Origin: Phenylobacterium sp.
GTDB taxonomy: Bacteria; Pseudomonadota; Alphaproteobacteria; Caulobacterales; Caulobacteraceae
DNA length: 48,114 bases
Direction of reading: 5' to 3'
Assembly (NCBI RefSeq): GCF_025934275.1
Contig: NZ_JAICYI010000022.1
Location: 1 to 48,114, forward strand
The notes beneath the pieces are model-generated. The model had not been told where the DNA came from. It worked only from the letters and a program-made list of their open reading frames with translations, and did not search any database. The position numbers and the translations under genes were made by a program. Positions 29,195-38,980 of the stretch are shown in pieces (positions within the stretch are counted from its first letter, which is position 1; the number at the start of each line of letters is the position of its first letter).

Positions 29195-30343
29195 TCAGAC
29201 GATCCCCAGGGCCTGCCACATGGCCATGGCGAGGCCCAGGGCGCGCATGTCGCCGGTAGTCGTGGGCGCCATCTTGTTCATGGCGTAGCCGAAGGTCGTG
29301 CGTGCATCCATGTCGATGATCGCCAGCGAGCCGCCATAGCCGCCCCAGAAGATGCTGTTCCGGTTGGGCAGGGGGACCATGCCGCCCGCCAGGCCGAAGC
29401 CCATCCCGTACCGCACGGGCCGCCCCAGGATCAGGTCGTCGCCCTCGATCTGCAGCTCCAGAGCCTTGCGGCAGCCCGCCTCCGACATGAAGCGCCGGCC
29501 GTTCGCGACGCCGCCGTTGGCCAGGATCGCGTGGACTTGCGCGATGGAGCGCGCATTGCCCGTGCCGCCGGCCGCCGGGATCTCGGCGCCGCGCCAGGCG
29601 CGCTTGCGCGTCTCCATCACGTCCACGCCGGGGTTGTGGGACATGTTGGCCTGCAGCTCGGTCTCGCCGCCGGCTTCGCCCACCGCCGTGCCAGGAGGCG
29701 GCGGGATCAGGTCGGCGACGCGCGCGTCCTCGGACGCCGGCAGGCCGATGTGGAAGTCGGCGCCCAGCGGCTCCGCAATCTCGTCGCGGAACACCGCGCC
29801 CACCGTCTTGCCGGTGATCCGCCGGATCACCTCGCCCACCAGGTATCCCTGGGTCATAGCATGATAGCCCGGCGCGGTCCCCGGCTCCCAGAACGGCGCC
29901 TGGGCGGCCAGCAAGGAGGTGGCCTTCTCCCAGTCGTAGAGGTCCTGCTTGGTGATCGTCTCGCGCCAGCCGGAAAGGCCCGCCGAGTGACTCATCAGGT
30001 GTCTGACCTTCACGTCGGCCTTCCCCGCGGCCGCGAACTCCGGCCAATAGCGGGCGACCGGAGCGTCGAAGTCGAGCTCGCCGCGGTCGGCGATCATCAG
30101 CGCGGTGAGCGCGGTCATGGTCTTGGTCGTGGAATAGACGTTGACGATGGTCTCCCGGACCCAGGGGCGCGTGCGGGCCTCGTCGGCCCAACCGCCCCAG
30201 AGGTCGACGACCACCTCGCCGTCCTTGGTCGCGCAGAACGCGGCCCCCACGTCCTCGCCGTTCGCCAGATTGGCGGCGAAGGCCGCGCGCACGGACTCCA
30301 GCCCTGCGGCGACGAAACCCTCGACCTCGATGACCTCGCTCAT
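29195..30343 (-). CDS. Serine hydrolase of the beta-lactamase/EstB family
   Basis: A 382-residue protein of the class C beta-lactamase-like family (beta-lactamase-related esterases). The nucleophile is Ser71 in STTK (SxxK with Lys74), followed by the YHAMTQG tyrosine motif near residue 180 and the glycine-rich C-terminal GGYGGSLAIID. No signal peptide is visible, so it is probably a cytoplasmic esterase or hydrolase rather than an antibiotic beta-lactamase. It starts with ATG 30343, 54 bases after the broken regulator gene, and ends just inside the tyrS promoter. Confidence 0.9.
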   Translation of the reverse strand: MSEVIEVEGFVAAGLESVRAAFAANLANGEDVGAAFCATKDGEVVVDLWGGWADEARTRPWVRETIVNVYSTTKTMTALTALMIADRGELDFDAPVARYWPEFAAAGKADVKVRHLMSHSAGLSGWRETITKQDLYDWEKATSLLAAQAPFWEPGTAPGYHAMTQGYLVGEVIRRITGKTVGAVFRDEIAEPLGADFHIGLPASEDARVADLIPPPPGTAVGEAGGETELQANMSHNPGVDVMETRKRAWRGAEIPAAGGTGNARSIAQVHAILANGGVANGRRFMSEAGCRKALELQIEGDDLILGRPVRYGMGFGLAGGMVPLPNRNSIFWGGYGGSLAIIDMDARTTFGYAMNKMAPTTTGDMRALGLAMAMWQALGIV

Positions 30344-30397
30344 GGCGTCCTCCAGGCAAGCCCGCCGGCCAGCAGGCGCAGATGTTCTTCGGTTCGA

Positions 30398-32333
30398 CTA
30401 GCGCTCCTTGGTCGAGAGCACGCGCCGGGCCTGCGCACGGCAGTCGAGGGGATAGCTCGGGTCGCTGCAGAAGTCCGGCCACTTGTTAGTCGTCCGCCAA
30501 TATCGGACAAGGCCCGCCCTCGCGGCGATCGGCCAGAAGCGAGGGTCGCGGCGGATCGGCGCGGTGAATGCTAAGGTGAGCAGCTCCGGCTCCTTCTGCT
30601 CCATACCCTTGGTGTCCGGCTGGGCAAAGGCGTTGTCGAGCCGCCCCTCGGCCATCGGGAAGACCCGGAAATCATCCAGCGGTTGGTGCTCGTCCGCCCT
30701 TCGCATCGCGGTCAGGGCGGCGACGGCGTCAGCGGATGCGCCGGTCCTGCGCGCCTTCTCCAGCAGCTCCACCGCCGAAAAATCCTCGGGCATCACCGGC
30801 GGGGTCGTCGAAGGATCATGCAGTAGGGCCAGCGCCTGGTCCGGCGAGCCGGCGAAGGCCTGCCTGGCGAAGCGATAGCGCGAACGTCCAGAAGACCGGG
30901 GTAGAGCGCTGCGGCCTCGTCGAGCAACTGGTCGGCCACCTGCGGGAAATCGCCCTGCATGTCCAACGCCATCGCGTAGCTCAGCAGGAATTTCCCCGTG
31001 TGCGGCCTGAGCGACAGGGCGCGCTGGCAATAGTAGAAGCTGTCGCGGGCGCGCCCCATGAGCACGAGGAATCGGCACTTGTCGGCGTAGAGGAAGGCAT
31101 CCTCTGGCGCAGCCTTAAGCGCTGCATCGAGCCTGGCCTCGGCCCCGACCCAATCGCGCGGCGACTCCGCCTGAGCCATGACGAGTTCGGCGAGATAGGC
31201 CACGCCCGACTGCTCCGGGTGCTCGCGTATCGTCCGTTCCGCTTCCAGGCGGGCGCGCCTGAACAGGCTGGGGCGATCGGTCGGCGGCCCGTTGAGCGCG
31301 GCGGTGGCGAGCGCATTGGCGTAGGCGGCGCGCAGCACGCCGGAGTCGGGCCTTCGCGCGAGGGCCTGCTCGTAGGGTCGCAAGGCGTCGTTGAAGTTGG
31401 CGAAGGTCGGCACCACGGTGTCTTCGCCGCCGCGGATCTCCAGCAGCATGGTCTCGGGATCCAGGGTCGGCCCGGATTGGCCATAGGTTGCGCGGACGAG
31501 ATTCATCGTTTCCATGGCGCCGCCCTTGGCTTCATCGATCAAGGCGTCGCTTCGCGTTCTCGGCCCGACGAAATCCCGGCTCCACAGGGTGGTGCCCGAG
31601 CGCATGTCTTCGAGGAACAAATGCAGGCGGAGTTGATCGCCTTCGCTCGACACAGATCCGTTGAACGCCAGCTGGACATTCGGTGCGCCGCGCGTCGCAG
31701 GCTCGGAGACCACCCGCACCTCGGAATCGCCGAGGAAGCTGGCGATCGAGTCGCCCGCGCGCGCCGCAAATGGTCTCAAGGCGGGATCGTCGCCGATCAC
31801 GCCCAGCTCCCGCACCATGACAACCGGTGTGGCGAGCGGCGCCGGCCGGGAGATCCAAGCACGCGCCGCCCAGACGCCGGCGAAGATCAGCACGCCGGCG
31901 ACCAGCCCGACGATGAGCGCGATCCAGCCGATGGGGGAGGCGCGTCGCCGCGCGACCACGTCTAACGAGGGCCGCTCGGGCGAGATGGACAGCCGGTAGC
32001 CGACGCCGGCGATGGTCTCGATCTCGAAGGGCGGTTCCGACCACTGCGCCGCCAGGCAGCGGAGCTGGCCTATGCAGCGGCCGATGGCGTCCTCGCTCAC
32101 CGACAGCCCGCCCCAGCAGCGGAGAATGAGCTCGTCGTGCGACACCACCTCGGAGGTCGGATGGGCCAGCGCCACCAGCACCTGCATCACGCGGCGTTGC
32201 AGCAGGCGCCGCTCGCCGTCGCCTAGGAGTTCACGTCGCGACGGGCGGACTTGCAGGGCGCCGAGCGTGAAGTCCGCCTCGCGGGCCGATCGATGCGGCC
32301 CGGCGACAGCAGGCTTCGCGCCACCTGATCCAT
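30398..32333 (-). pseudogene. CadC-like winged-helix transcriptional regulator with TPR region, two frameshifts
   Basis: Three reading frames must be joined. ATG 32333 (MDQVARSLLSPGRID) leads into the OmpR/CadC-type DNA-binding domain (DFTLGALQVRPSRREL ... IETIAGVGYRLSI) only if one base is added near 32283-32291. The main frame then has a TM helix (IGWIALIVGLVAGVLIFAGVW) and periplasmic TPR-like repeats. It loses frame near 30878-30884, and the C-terminus (RYRFARQAFAG ... KWPDFCSDP) continues in another frame. Each break equals one missing base; the restored protein would have about 645 residues. Without repair, a protein of at most 536 residues starting at 32403 lacks the family N-terminus. 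It is either a pseudogene or carries sequence errors. Confidence 0.7.
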
Positions 32334-32428
32334 TGAGGAACCCCGCCGCACGCCGCCCGGCCACCACTCTACCACAGCCTCGTTCGGCGAGGCAGTCGGC
32401 CAAGAATGAGCGGTGGAATCTGCCGGGG

Positions 32429-32995
32429 TCAGTCCTTCGCCCGCTCCTGGTAGGAGCCGTCCTCGGTGAGCACGACGATCTTGGTCCCGACGCCGATGTA
32501 GGGCGGGATCATGGTGCGCAGGCCGTTCGAGAGCACGGCGGGCTTGTACGAGGAGGACGCGGTCTGGCCCTTCACCGAGGGCTCGGTCTCGACCACCTCG
32601 AAGGTCGCCAGCCTTGGCAGCTCGATGGCGATCGGCACGCCCTCGTGCGTCGAGAGGTGCACGTTCATCCCGTCCTGCAGGTAGAACCGCGCGTCGCCCA
32701 CGATATCCGGCGAGGCGACCAGCTGGTCGTAGGTCTCCGGGTTCATGAAGTGGAACCCTTCGCCGTCGGAATAAAGGAACGTGTACTCCCGCTCGTCCAC
32801 CGTGGCGCGCTCGACGGTCTCGGTGGTGCGATAGCGCTCGGAGATCTTCACCCCGTCGGAGATACGCCGCATGTCGAGCTGGGTGACCGGCGTCCCCTTG
32901 CCGGGGTGGATGTTCTGGGCCTGCAGGACGACGTAGAGCTTGCCGTCGAGATCGACCACATTGCCCTTGCGGAGGGAGCTGGCTTGAACCTTCAC
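32429..32995 (-). CDS. efp: Elongation factor P
   Basis: EF-P relieves ribosome stalling at polyproline stretches. 188 residues, three beta-barrel domains: KOW-like domain I (about 1-64), OB domain II (about 66-127) and domain III (about 128-188, [25 protein letters not shown]). The tip lysine Lys33, in IHPGKGTPV, is the residue beta-lysylated by EpmA. epmA is divergent and about 125 bases away, and epmB lies 3 kb downstream on the other strand, so all the modification genes except epmC are present here. Confidence 0.97.
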   Translation of the reverse strand: MKVQASSLRKGNVVDLDGKLYVVLQAQNIHPGKGTPVTQLDMRRISDGVKISERYRTTETVERATVDEREYTFLYSDGEGFHFMNPETYDQLVASPDIVGDARFYLQDGMNVHLSTHEGVPIAIELPRLATFEVVETEPSVKGQTASSSYKPAVLSNGLRTMIPPYIGVGTKIVVLTEDGSYQERAKD

Positions 32996-33049
32996 GTGAA
33001 TTCCTCGATGCGCAGGCGGCCCGCGCCTCTGGCGTGCGCGCGATTCCGC

Positions 33050-33099
33050 TGATCAAATGCCGGACGCGCCCCTATAGCGATCCTCGCCGAAATCGCCAG
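33050..33099. promoter_or_regulatory. Putative bidirectional promoter for efp and epmA
   Basis: The self-complementary CTATAG near 33072-33077 gives a -10 on both strands: TATAGC (33073-33078) for epmA, 17 bases from TGATCA (33050-33055), and TATAGG (33071-33076, minus strand) for efp, 17 bases from CTGGCG (33094-33099, minus strand). The -35 elements are weak, the -10s good. Overlapping -10s would tie expression of EF-P to its modifying enzyme. Confidence 0.45.
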
Positions 33100-33120
33100 C
33101 CCTTCGCCGGTCGCACCCGC

Positions 33121-34137
33121 TTGAGAGAGCCTGTCCCATCCGCCTGGTGGCGGCCCGACCGCCACGCCGATCGGCGGCCGTTCCTGGCGGCGCGCAGCCG
33201 CATCGCCGCGGCCGTGCGGCGCTGGTTCGACAGCCAGGGCTTTGTCGAGGTGGATCCGGCGGCGCTCGCCGTCTCGCCCGGCAATGAGGCGCACCTGCAC
33301 GCCCTCGCGACGGAGACGATCGGCCCCGACGGCGCCCGGCAGCGGCTCTATCTGCACACCTCGCCGGAGTTCGCCTGCAAGAAGCTGCTGGCCGCCGGCG
33401 AGGCGAAGATCGTCAGCCTCGGCCACGTCTGGCGCAATCGCGAGCGCGGTCCGCTGCACCATCCCGAGTTCACGCTGCTCGAATGGTATCGGGCCGGCGC
33501 TCCGTACGAGGCGATCATGCAGGACTGCGCCGCGCTGCTTCGCCTTGCGGCCGAGGCGGCGGGCGTGCGGGAACTGAGCTTCCACGGCCAAGCCGCTGAT
33601 CCGGTTGTTGAACCTGAGCGGATCACTGTGGCGGAGGCGTTCCGGCGCTACGCCGGCCTCGACCTCTTCGATCGCGACCTTCCGGGCGCCGCGCGAGCCG
33701 CGGGCCTCCGCGTCGCGTCCGACGACACCTGGTCCGACGTCTTCAGTCGGGTGCTCGTCGAGAAGATCGAGCCAAACCTGGGGCAGGGCCGCGCCACGGT
33801 CCTCCGCGACTACCCAATCGCTGAGGCCGCCCTGGCGCGTCCCAAGCCCGGCGATCCCCGCGTCGCCGAGCGCTTCGAGCTCTATTCCTGCGGCGTCGAG
33901 CTCGCCAACTGCTTCGCCGAGCTCACCGACCCCGCCGAGCAGCGCCGCCGCTTCGAAGCCGAGATGGCGGAGAAGGCCCGCGTCTACGGCGAGGCCTATC
34001 CGATCGACGAGGACTTCCTCGCCGCGCTCGAGTTCATGCCGCCGGCCAGCGGCGGCGCGCTCGGCTTCGACCGCCTCGTCATGCTCGCCGCGGGCGCGAG
34101 CCGGATCGAACAGGTCCTCTGGACGCCCGTCCCTTAG
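33121..34137 (+). CDS. epmA: EF-P--(R)-beta-lysine ligase EpmA (GenX/PoxA)
   Basis: A truncated class II lysyl-tRNA synthetase lacking the anticodon domain, which attaches (R)-beta-lysine to EF-P. 338 residues. Class II motifs: LHTSPEFACKKLLAAG, GHVWRNRERGPLHHPEFTLLEWY (motif 2) and GGALGFDRLVMLAAGA (motif 3). The start is the TTG at 33121 (MREPVPSAWWRPDRHADRRP). The in-frame ATG at 33034 lies upstream of the likely -10 element and would add residues untypical of the family. Divergent from efp. Confidence 0.95.
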   Translation: MREPVPSAWWRPDRHADRRPFLAARSRIAAAVRRWFDSQGFVEVDPAALAVSPGNEAHLHALATETIGPDGARQRLYLHTSPEFACKKLLAAGEAKIVSLGHVWRNRERGPLHHPEFTLLEWYRAGAPYEAIMQDCAALLRLAAEAAGVRELSFHGQAADPVVEPERITVAEAFRRYAGLDLFDRDLPGAARAAGLRVASDDTWSDVFSRVLVEKIEPNLGQGRATVLRDYPIAEAALARPKPGDPRVAERFELYSCGVELANCFAELTDPAEQRRRFEAEMAEKARVYGEAYPIDEDFLAALEFMPPASGGALGFDRLVMLAAGASRIEQVLWTPVP

Positions 34138-34167
34138 CCACCTTGTTTCCTGAGGGGAGAAGCAGAC

Positions 34168-35349
34168 CTACGCCTTCACCGGCGGCTTCGCGGGCGCCCG
34201 CGCCTCGTCGTAGGCCGCCCACATAGGCGCGCAGTCGAGCATCTCGCCGAGCGCCATCGCCCGATCGATGGCCATCACGGTCAGTCCGGCTTCCAGCGAT
34301 TCGAACGGCGAGACCGGGAAGGGGACGCCCCGCTCCATTGTCGCCATCAGGTCGAGCGCCATGGCCTGGTCGGCCCCGTTGTGGGCGTCGGCGGTGAGCC
34401 CGCCGTACTCGATCCGCTCGGGCTTCTTCCGTGAGAGCACCCGGCGGACCATCAGCTTGTTGCGGACGAGGTCGGCGATCAGCGTCCCCTCGGTCCCGGC
34501 CACGTACCAGCGCCGCTCCGGCAGCGCGACGCAACTGTTGGCGTGGAAGGTGAGGCGCACCTGATTGTCGTATTCCACCATCGCGGTCTGGTGATCGGTG
34601 ACGTCCATGTCCGAGTGGAATGGATCGTTGGCCGCCATCCAGCCGGCGTCGCGCTGCACGAAGGCCTCCTCGCCGGTGTCGTAGCGGCGCGGCCGCTCGG
34701 TCCGTTCGGCCGTGAATATCCGTCGCCCGCCGAAGCTCGCCACCCTGGCGGGCCGCGCGCCCGCGATCCGGCCGAAGATATCGAAGTCGTGGCAGACCTT
34801 GTCGAGCAGGTAGGAGCCGCCCCACTCCGCCTTGCGCCGCCAGTTGCGGGCCAGGTACCCGCCGTGCTCGGGCGGCAGGTGCTCGGTGGCGTCGATGGAG
34901 ACGATCTCGCCCAGTTCGCCGGACTCGACCCGGGCGATCACCGCCTTGACGATCGGCATCGAGCGCATGACCAGGCCGACGAAAAGGGGCGGGGTCCTGC
35001 CGCCCGCGAGCCGCCCGGCGAGCGCCAGCGTCTCGGCTTCGGTGCGCACGAGGGGCTTCTCGGCGAAGACCGGAAAGCCGGCGTCCAGGGCGCGATTGAC
35101 GTGCGCGAAGTGCAGGTGGTTGGGCGAGCCGACCATCACCAGGTCGTAGGGGCCGTGGGCGAACAGCTGGTCGGGATCGGCGCAAGGGCGGCCGAGAGGG
35201 ATGACCGCCTGTTCCAGCACCGGCGCGCCGACTGGGGCGGCGTCGACGTAGGCTGACAGCTGGAGGCTCCCGCCCATCTCCTGCATCGCCGACAGCACAT
35301 GGCCGATGCGCTGGCCAAGCCCGATGACACCGATGCGAAAGGTCTTCAT
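34168..35349 (-). CDS. Gfo/Idh/MocA family NAD(P)-dependent oxidoreductase
   Basis: A 393-residue sugar or cyclitol dehydrogenase-like protein. N-terminal Rossmann fold: FRIGVIGLGQRIGHVLSAM; the cofactor loop region LVMVGSPNHLHFAHVNRALDAGFPVFAEKPL contains the conserved EKP motif with the catalytic lysine. The C-terminal alpha/beta domain (GGSYLLDKVCHDFDIFGRI) is of GFO_IDH_MocA_C type. Substrate not predictable. It sits inside the efp-epmA-epmB region but shows no evident functional link to it. Start ATG 35349. Confidence 0.9.
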   Translation of the reverse strand: MKTFRIGVIGLGQRIGHVLSAMQEMGGSLQLSAYVDAAPVGAPVLEQAVIPLGRPCADPDQLFAHGPYDLVMVGSPNHLHFAHVNRALDAGFPVFAEKPLVRTEAETLALAGRLAGGRTPPLFVGLVMRSMPIVKAVIARVESGELGEIVSIDATEHLPPEHGGYLARNWRRKAEWGGSYLLDKVCHDFDIFGRIAGARPARVASFGGRRIFTAERTERPRRYDTGEEAFVQRDAGWMAANDPFHSDMDVTDHQTAMVEYDNQVRLTFHANSCVALPERRWYVAGTEGTLIADLVRNKLMVRRVLSRKKPERIEYGGLTADAHNGADQAMALDLMATMERGVPFPVSPFESLEAGLTVMAIDRAMALGEMLDCAPMWAAYDEARAPAKPPVKA

Positions 35350-35486
35350 GGCGCGCCCGTGGTCTCCCTCGGGCACCTCAACATGATCCGGACGAGGCGC
35401 GAAACCCCTCAGGCGTTCGGGGCCGGCTGCCGCGCCGCGGCTGACCGCCGCCGAGCATTGCATCGAGCAATCCCGTGGCCTGGCTC

Positions 35487-35912
35487 CTAATCGCGCTGAA
35501 AAGACATCCACAAGCGGTTGAGAAGATGGGGATTCGCCACCGCGCGTACGCGCCGAGCGGCGCGCCCGCCGGTCATCCGCCCGCGCCAGTGGCAGTCGCA
35601 GAGCAGGAAGTGGGTGTCCTCGTCGTTGAGGCCGAAGAAAGCCTGCGCCTCGCCGAGCGTGTCGCCGCTCAGGCCGGCGCCGCGCAGCACCGGATCGGCG
35701 AAGGCGAGCGCCAGCGGCGTCTGCTCGCCGCGCAGCCGGGCGCGGGCGGCCGGCGCATAGAACTCCACGAACCTCAGCGGCTGGAGCAATCGCGCCTCGG
35801 CGGCCTGCAGCACCTGGGCCCATCGCAGCAGGCGCTCGTGGCGGCTGAGGGTCGGGCCGGCCTCGACGACGCGGGCTTGGCTGAGGATCTGCTCCAAAGA
35901 CTGGTGACGCAT
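35487..35912 (-). CDS. Conserved hypothetical protein
   Basis: 141 residues, cytoplasmic, no signal peptide or TM segment. Begins MRHQSLEQILSQARVV and contains LNDEDTHFLLCDCHWRGRMTGG, with a CDC pair and several histidines that could bind a metal or ligand. I do not recognise a named family, but the balanced composition and codon pattern mark it as a real gene. It faces epmB divergently (104 bases) and is followed by the Gfo/Idh gene on the same strand. Confidence 0.7.
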   Translation of the reverse strand: MRHQSLEQILSQARVVEAGPTLSRHERLLRWAQVLQAAEARLLQPLRFVEFYAPAARARLRGEQTPLALAFADPVLRGAGLSGDTLGEAQAFFGLNDEDTHFLLCDCHWRGRMTGGRAARRVRAVANPHLLNRLWMSFQRD

Positions 35913-36016
35913 GGCTGTTGCCTCCGATAGGTCTCGCCTGCGTCAACTCGCGAGACGGCCGCTCGGCGCCGCCCTGCGGCTCAGAAGTCCGTGACGCGCT
36001 CCGGACGGGGCGCCAT

Positions 36017-37060
36017 ATGGCCGGCATGACCGTCCAGACCCTCCGCACCCCCCGGGCGCTGGCCGACGCCGGGCTCGCCGACCCGGCGGACCTTCCGGCG
36101 CTCGATCGCGTGGCCGCCCGCTACGCCGTGGCGATCACGCCGGCCATGGCCGAGCTGGTCGACCCGGCCGATCCCGCCGATCCGATCGCCCGCCAGTTCG
36201 CGCCGACGTCCGCCGAACTCGTCAACGCCCCAGAGGAGTCCGCCGATCCGATCGGCGACGAGGTCCATTCGCCGGTGGCCGGCATCGTCCACCGCTATCC
36301 GGATCGCGTGTTGCTGAAGCCCAACCACGCCTGCGCCGTCTACTGCCGCTTCTGCTTCCGGCGCGAGATGGTGGGCCCAGAAGGCCTGCGCCCGCTTTCG
36401 CCGGCGCAGCTCGACGCGGCCATCGCCTACATCGCGGCGCATCCAGAGGTCTGGGAAGTGATCGTCACCGGCGGGGATCCGTTCATCCTCTCGCCACGGC
36501 GAATCCGTGGCCTTATGGCGCGGATCGAGGCGGTCGAGCACGTGAGGATCGTCCGCTTTCACACCCGCGTGCCGGCGGTCGATCCGGCCCGCATCACGCC
36601 CGCCTTGGTCGCGGCGCTGAAGGCCTCGTCCAAGACCGTCTACGTCGCTCTCCATGCCGACCATCCGCGCGAGCTGACGCCCGCCGCCCGCGGCGCGTGC
36701 GGGCGGCTGGTGGACGCCGGCCTCCCCATGCTTGGCCAGACCGTCCTGCTGCGCGGCGTCAACGACGATCCGGCCACCCTCGAGGCGCTGTTCCGCGGCA
36801 TGGTCGAGGCGCGGGTCAAGCCCTACTACCTGCACCATGCCGATCTCGCGCCGGGCACCGGCCATTTCCGCGGCTCGATCCGGGATGGCCAGCGTCTGAT
36901 GAAGGCCCTCCGCGGGCGGCTCTCCGGCCTCTGCCAGCCGACCTACGTCCTCGACATCCCCGGCGGCCACGGCAAGGTCCCGATCGGCCCGGGCTATCTC
37001 GGCGGCGGCGAAGTGGAGGATCCGAGCGGCGCGCGGCATCCCTATCCGCCGCACGCCTAG
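36017..37060 (+). CDS. epmB: EF-P beta-lysylation protein EpmB / lysine 2,3-aminomutase-like radical SAM enzyme
   Basis: A 347-residue radical SAM aminomutase. The cluster motif is CAVYCRFC (CxxxCxxC) after NHACAV. Further landmarks are VTGGDPFILSPRRI (GGD, SAM binding), RFHTRVPAVDPARIT, and HADHPRELTP. A lysine/PLP region (GTGHFRGSI and the C-terminal YVLDIPGGHGKVP, which resembles the KamA PLP site) follows. EpmB makes (R)-beta-lysine from lysine for EpmA. Linkage with efp and epmA supports EpmB over catabolic KamA. Start ATG 36017 has GGACGGGG upstream. Confidence 0.88.
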   Translation: MAGMTVQTLRTPRALADAGLADPADLPALDRVAARYAVAITPAMAELVDPADPADPIARQFAPTSAELVNAPEESADPIGDEVHSPVAGIVHRYPDRVLLKPNHACAVYCRFCFRREMVGPEGLRPLSPAQLDAAIAYIAAHPEVWEVIVTGGDPFILSPRRIRGLMARIEAVEHVRIVRFHTRVPAVDPARITPALVAALKASSKTVYVALHADHPRELTPAARGACGRLVDAGLPMLGQTVLLRGVNDDPATLEALFRGMVEARVKPYYLHHADLAPGTGHFRGSIRDGQRLMKALRGRLSGLCQPTYVLDIPGGHGKVPIGPGYLGGGEVEDPSGARHPYPPHA

Positions 37061-37129
37061 TTACCCGGCGTCAGGCTTGCGAACGGGCGTTTGAATCGGC
37101 AGGCTGGCGCTTGAACGAAGGGTATGCCG

Positions 37130-38971
37130 ATGGCTGACGACGCCGCGCCGAAGACCGACACTGCCGAAGAGCTCGGCTTCGATCCTGACGCGCTCAAGGC
37201 CAAGTACAGAGCCGAACGCGACAAGCGGCTGCGCGCCGACGGCAACTCCCAGTACGTGGAGATCGCCGGCCGCTTCGCCCACTACCTGGACGACCCTTAC
37301 GTCGAGCCGGGCTTCTCCCGTGCGCCGCTGACCGACGAGGTGGAAGTGGCGGTGATCGGCGGCGGCTTCGGCGGACTGCTGGTGGGCGCGCGCCTGCGCG
37401 AGGCGGGGATCGAGGATATCCGGCTGATCGAGAAAGGTGGCGACTTCGGCGGCACCTGGTACTGGAACCGCTACCCCGGCGCAGCCTGCGACATCGAGAG
37501 CTACGTCTACCTGCCGCTGCTGGAGGAAGTCGGCTACGTGCCGGTGGAGAAGTACTCCTGTGCGCCGGAGATCCTGCGCCACTCGCGCGCCATGGCCGAG
37601 AAGTTCGACCTCTACCGCAACGCCTGTTTCCAGACCGAGGTGACGGCCCTGCGCTGGGACGAGGCGCTCGGGCGCTGGATCATCGAGACCAACCGCGGCG
37701 ACGCCATGAAGGCCCGCTTCGTGGTGATGGCCAACGGACCCCTTCATCGTCCGAAGCTGCCGGGCATTCCCGGCATCGAGAGCTTCAAGGGCCATTCCTT
37801 CCACACCAGCCGCTGGGACTACGGCTATACCGGCGGGGCGTCGGACGGCGGGCTCACCGGCCTGAAGGACAAGGTGGTGGGCATCATCGGCACCGGGGCC
37901 ACGGCCGTGCAGTGCGTGCCGCATCTGGCGGAGGGCGCCAAGCAGCTGTTCGTGTTCCAGCGGACGCCGTCCTCGATCGACGTGCGCAACAACCGGCCGA
38001 CCGATCCGGAGTGGGCGCGATCGCTGCAGCCCGGCTGGCAGCAGGCCAGGATGGACAACTTCAACATCCTGGTCTCCGGCGGCTTCGCAGACGAGGACCT
38101 TGTCGCCGACGGCTGGACCGACATCATCGGCAACATCCTGCTGCTGGCCCGCAAGAAGGCGCAGGCCGGCGAGACGGTGGAGGATCCCGCCTCGCTGATG
38201 CAGCTCGCCGACTTCAAGAAGATGGAGCAGGTGCGCGCCCGTGTTGACGCGGTCGTCAAGGACAAGGCCACGGCCGAGGCGCTAAAGCCCTATTACAACC
38301 AGTTCTGCAAGCGGCCCTGCTTCCACGACGAGTACCTCGACGCCTTCAACCGACCCAACGTCACGCTCGTCGACACGGCCGGGCAGGGCGTCGAGCGGAT
38401 CACCGAGAAGGGCGTGGTCGCAAACGGGGTCGAATACGAGCTCGACTGCCTGATCTACGCCACCGGCTTCGAGGTCGGCACCGACTACACCCGCCGCTCC
38501 GGCTACGAGGTCTTCGGCCGGGGCGGGATCACGCTCACTGAGAAATGGCGGAACGGCGCCTCGACGCTGCACGGGCTGCACAGCCGCGGCTTCCCCAACT
38601 GCTTCATCATCTCCAACACCCAGTCGGGCTTCTCGGCCAACTTCCCGCACATGATCAACGAGCAGTCCAAGCACCTGGGCTACATCCTGGGCCGCTGCCA
38701 CAAGGAGGGGATCAGCGCAGTCGAAGCCTCGCAGGAGGCCGAGGACGCCTGGGTCGAGACGATAGTCAAGCTCGCCATCATGCGTCAGGCGTTCCTGGAG
38801 GAATGCACCCCGGGCTACTACAACAACGAGGGCAACGTACGGGCGATCAGCTCCCGCAACGGCTCCTATGGCGCCGGACCGGTCGCCTTCGTGAAGGTGC
38901 TCGAGGATTGGCGCGCCGAGGGCTCGATGCCCGGCCTAGAGATCACCCGCGCCTGGCCCGCGAATTCCTGA
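37130..38971 (+). CDS. Flavin-containing monooxygenase, Baeyer-Villiger type
   Basis: A 613-residue FAD/NADPH enzyme. Two Rossmann folds: GGGFGG (about residue 77) for FAD and IGTGATAVQC (about 250) for NADPH. The BVMO fingerprint FxGxxxHTxxW is met by FKGHSFHTSRW, and GGDFGGTWYWNRYPGAACD is the usual BVMO FAD-adjacent segment. It would insert oxygen into a ketone, possibly a cyclic or steroid ketone; substrate unknown. Start at ATG 37130, eight bases after GAAGGG; an ATG at 37124 is too close to it. Monocistronic, followed by a repeat hairpin. Confidence 0.93.
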   Translation: MADDAAPKTDTAEELGFDPDALKAKYRAERDKRLRADGNSQYVEIAGRFAHYLDDPYVEPGFSRAPLTDEVEVAVIGGGFGGLLVGARLREAGIEDIRLIEKGGDFGGTWYWNRYPGAACDIESYVYLPLLEEVGYVPVEKYSCAPEILRHSRAMAEKFDLYRNACFQTEVTALRWDEALGRWIIETNRGDAMKARFVVMANGPLHRPKLPGIPGIESFKGHSFHTSRWDYGYTGGASDGGLTGLKDKVVGIIGTGATAVQCVPHLAEGAKQLFVFQRTPSSIDVRNNRPTDPEWARSLQPGWQQARMDNFNILVSGGFADEDLVADGWTDIIGNILLLARKKAQAGETVEDPASLMQLADFKKMEQVRARVDAVVKDKATAEALKPYYNQFCKRPCFHDEYLDAFNRPNVTLVDTAGQGVERITEKGVVANGVEYELDCLIYATGFEVGTDYTRRSGYEVFGRGGITLTEKWRNGASTLHGLHSRGFPNCFIISNTQSGFSANFPHMINEQSKHLGYILGRCHKEGISAVEASQEAEDAWVETIVKLAIMRQAFLEECTPGYYNNEGNVRAISSRNGSYGAGPVAFVKVLEDWRAEGSMPGLEITRAWPANS

Positions 38972-38980
38972 CTCCCGCTT

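Noticed and set aside
37124..37126. ATG 37124 as start of the monooxygenase
   Set aside because: The GAAGGG ribosome binding site would be only two bases away; ATG 37130 has proper spacing.
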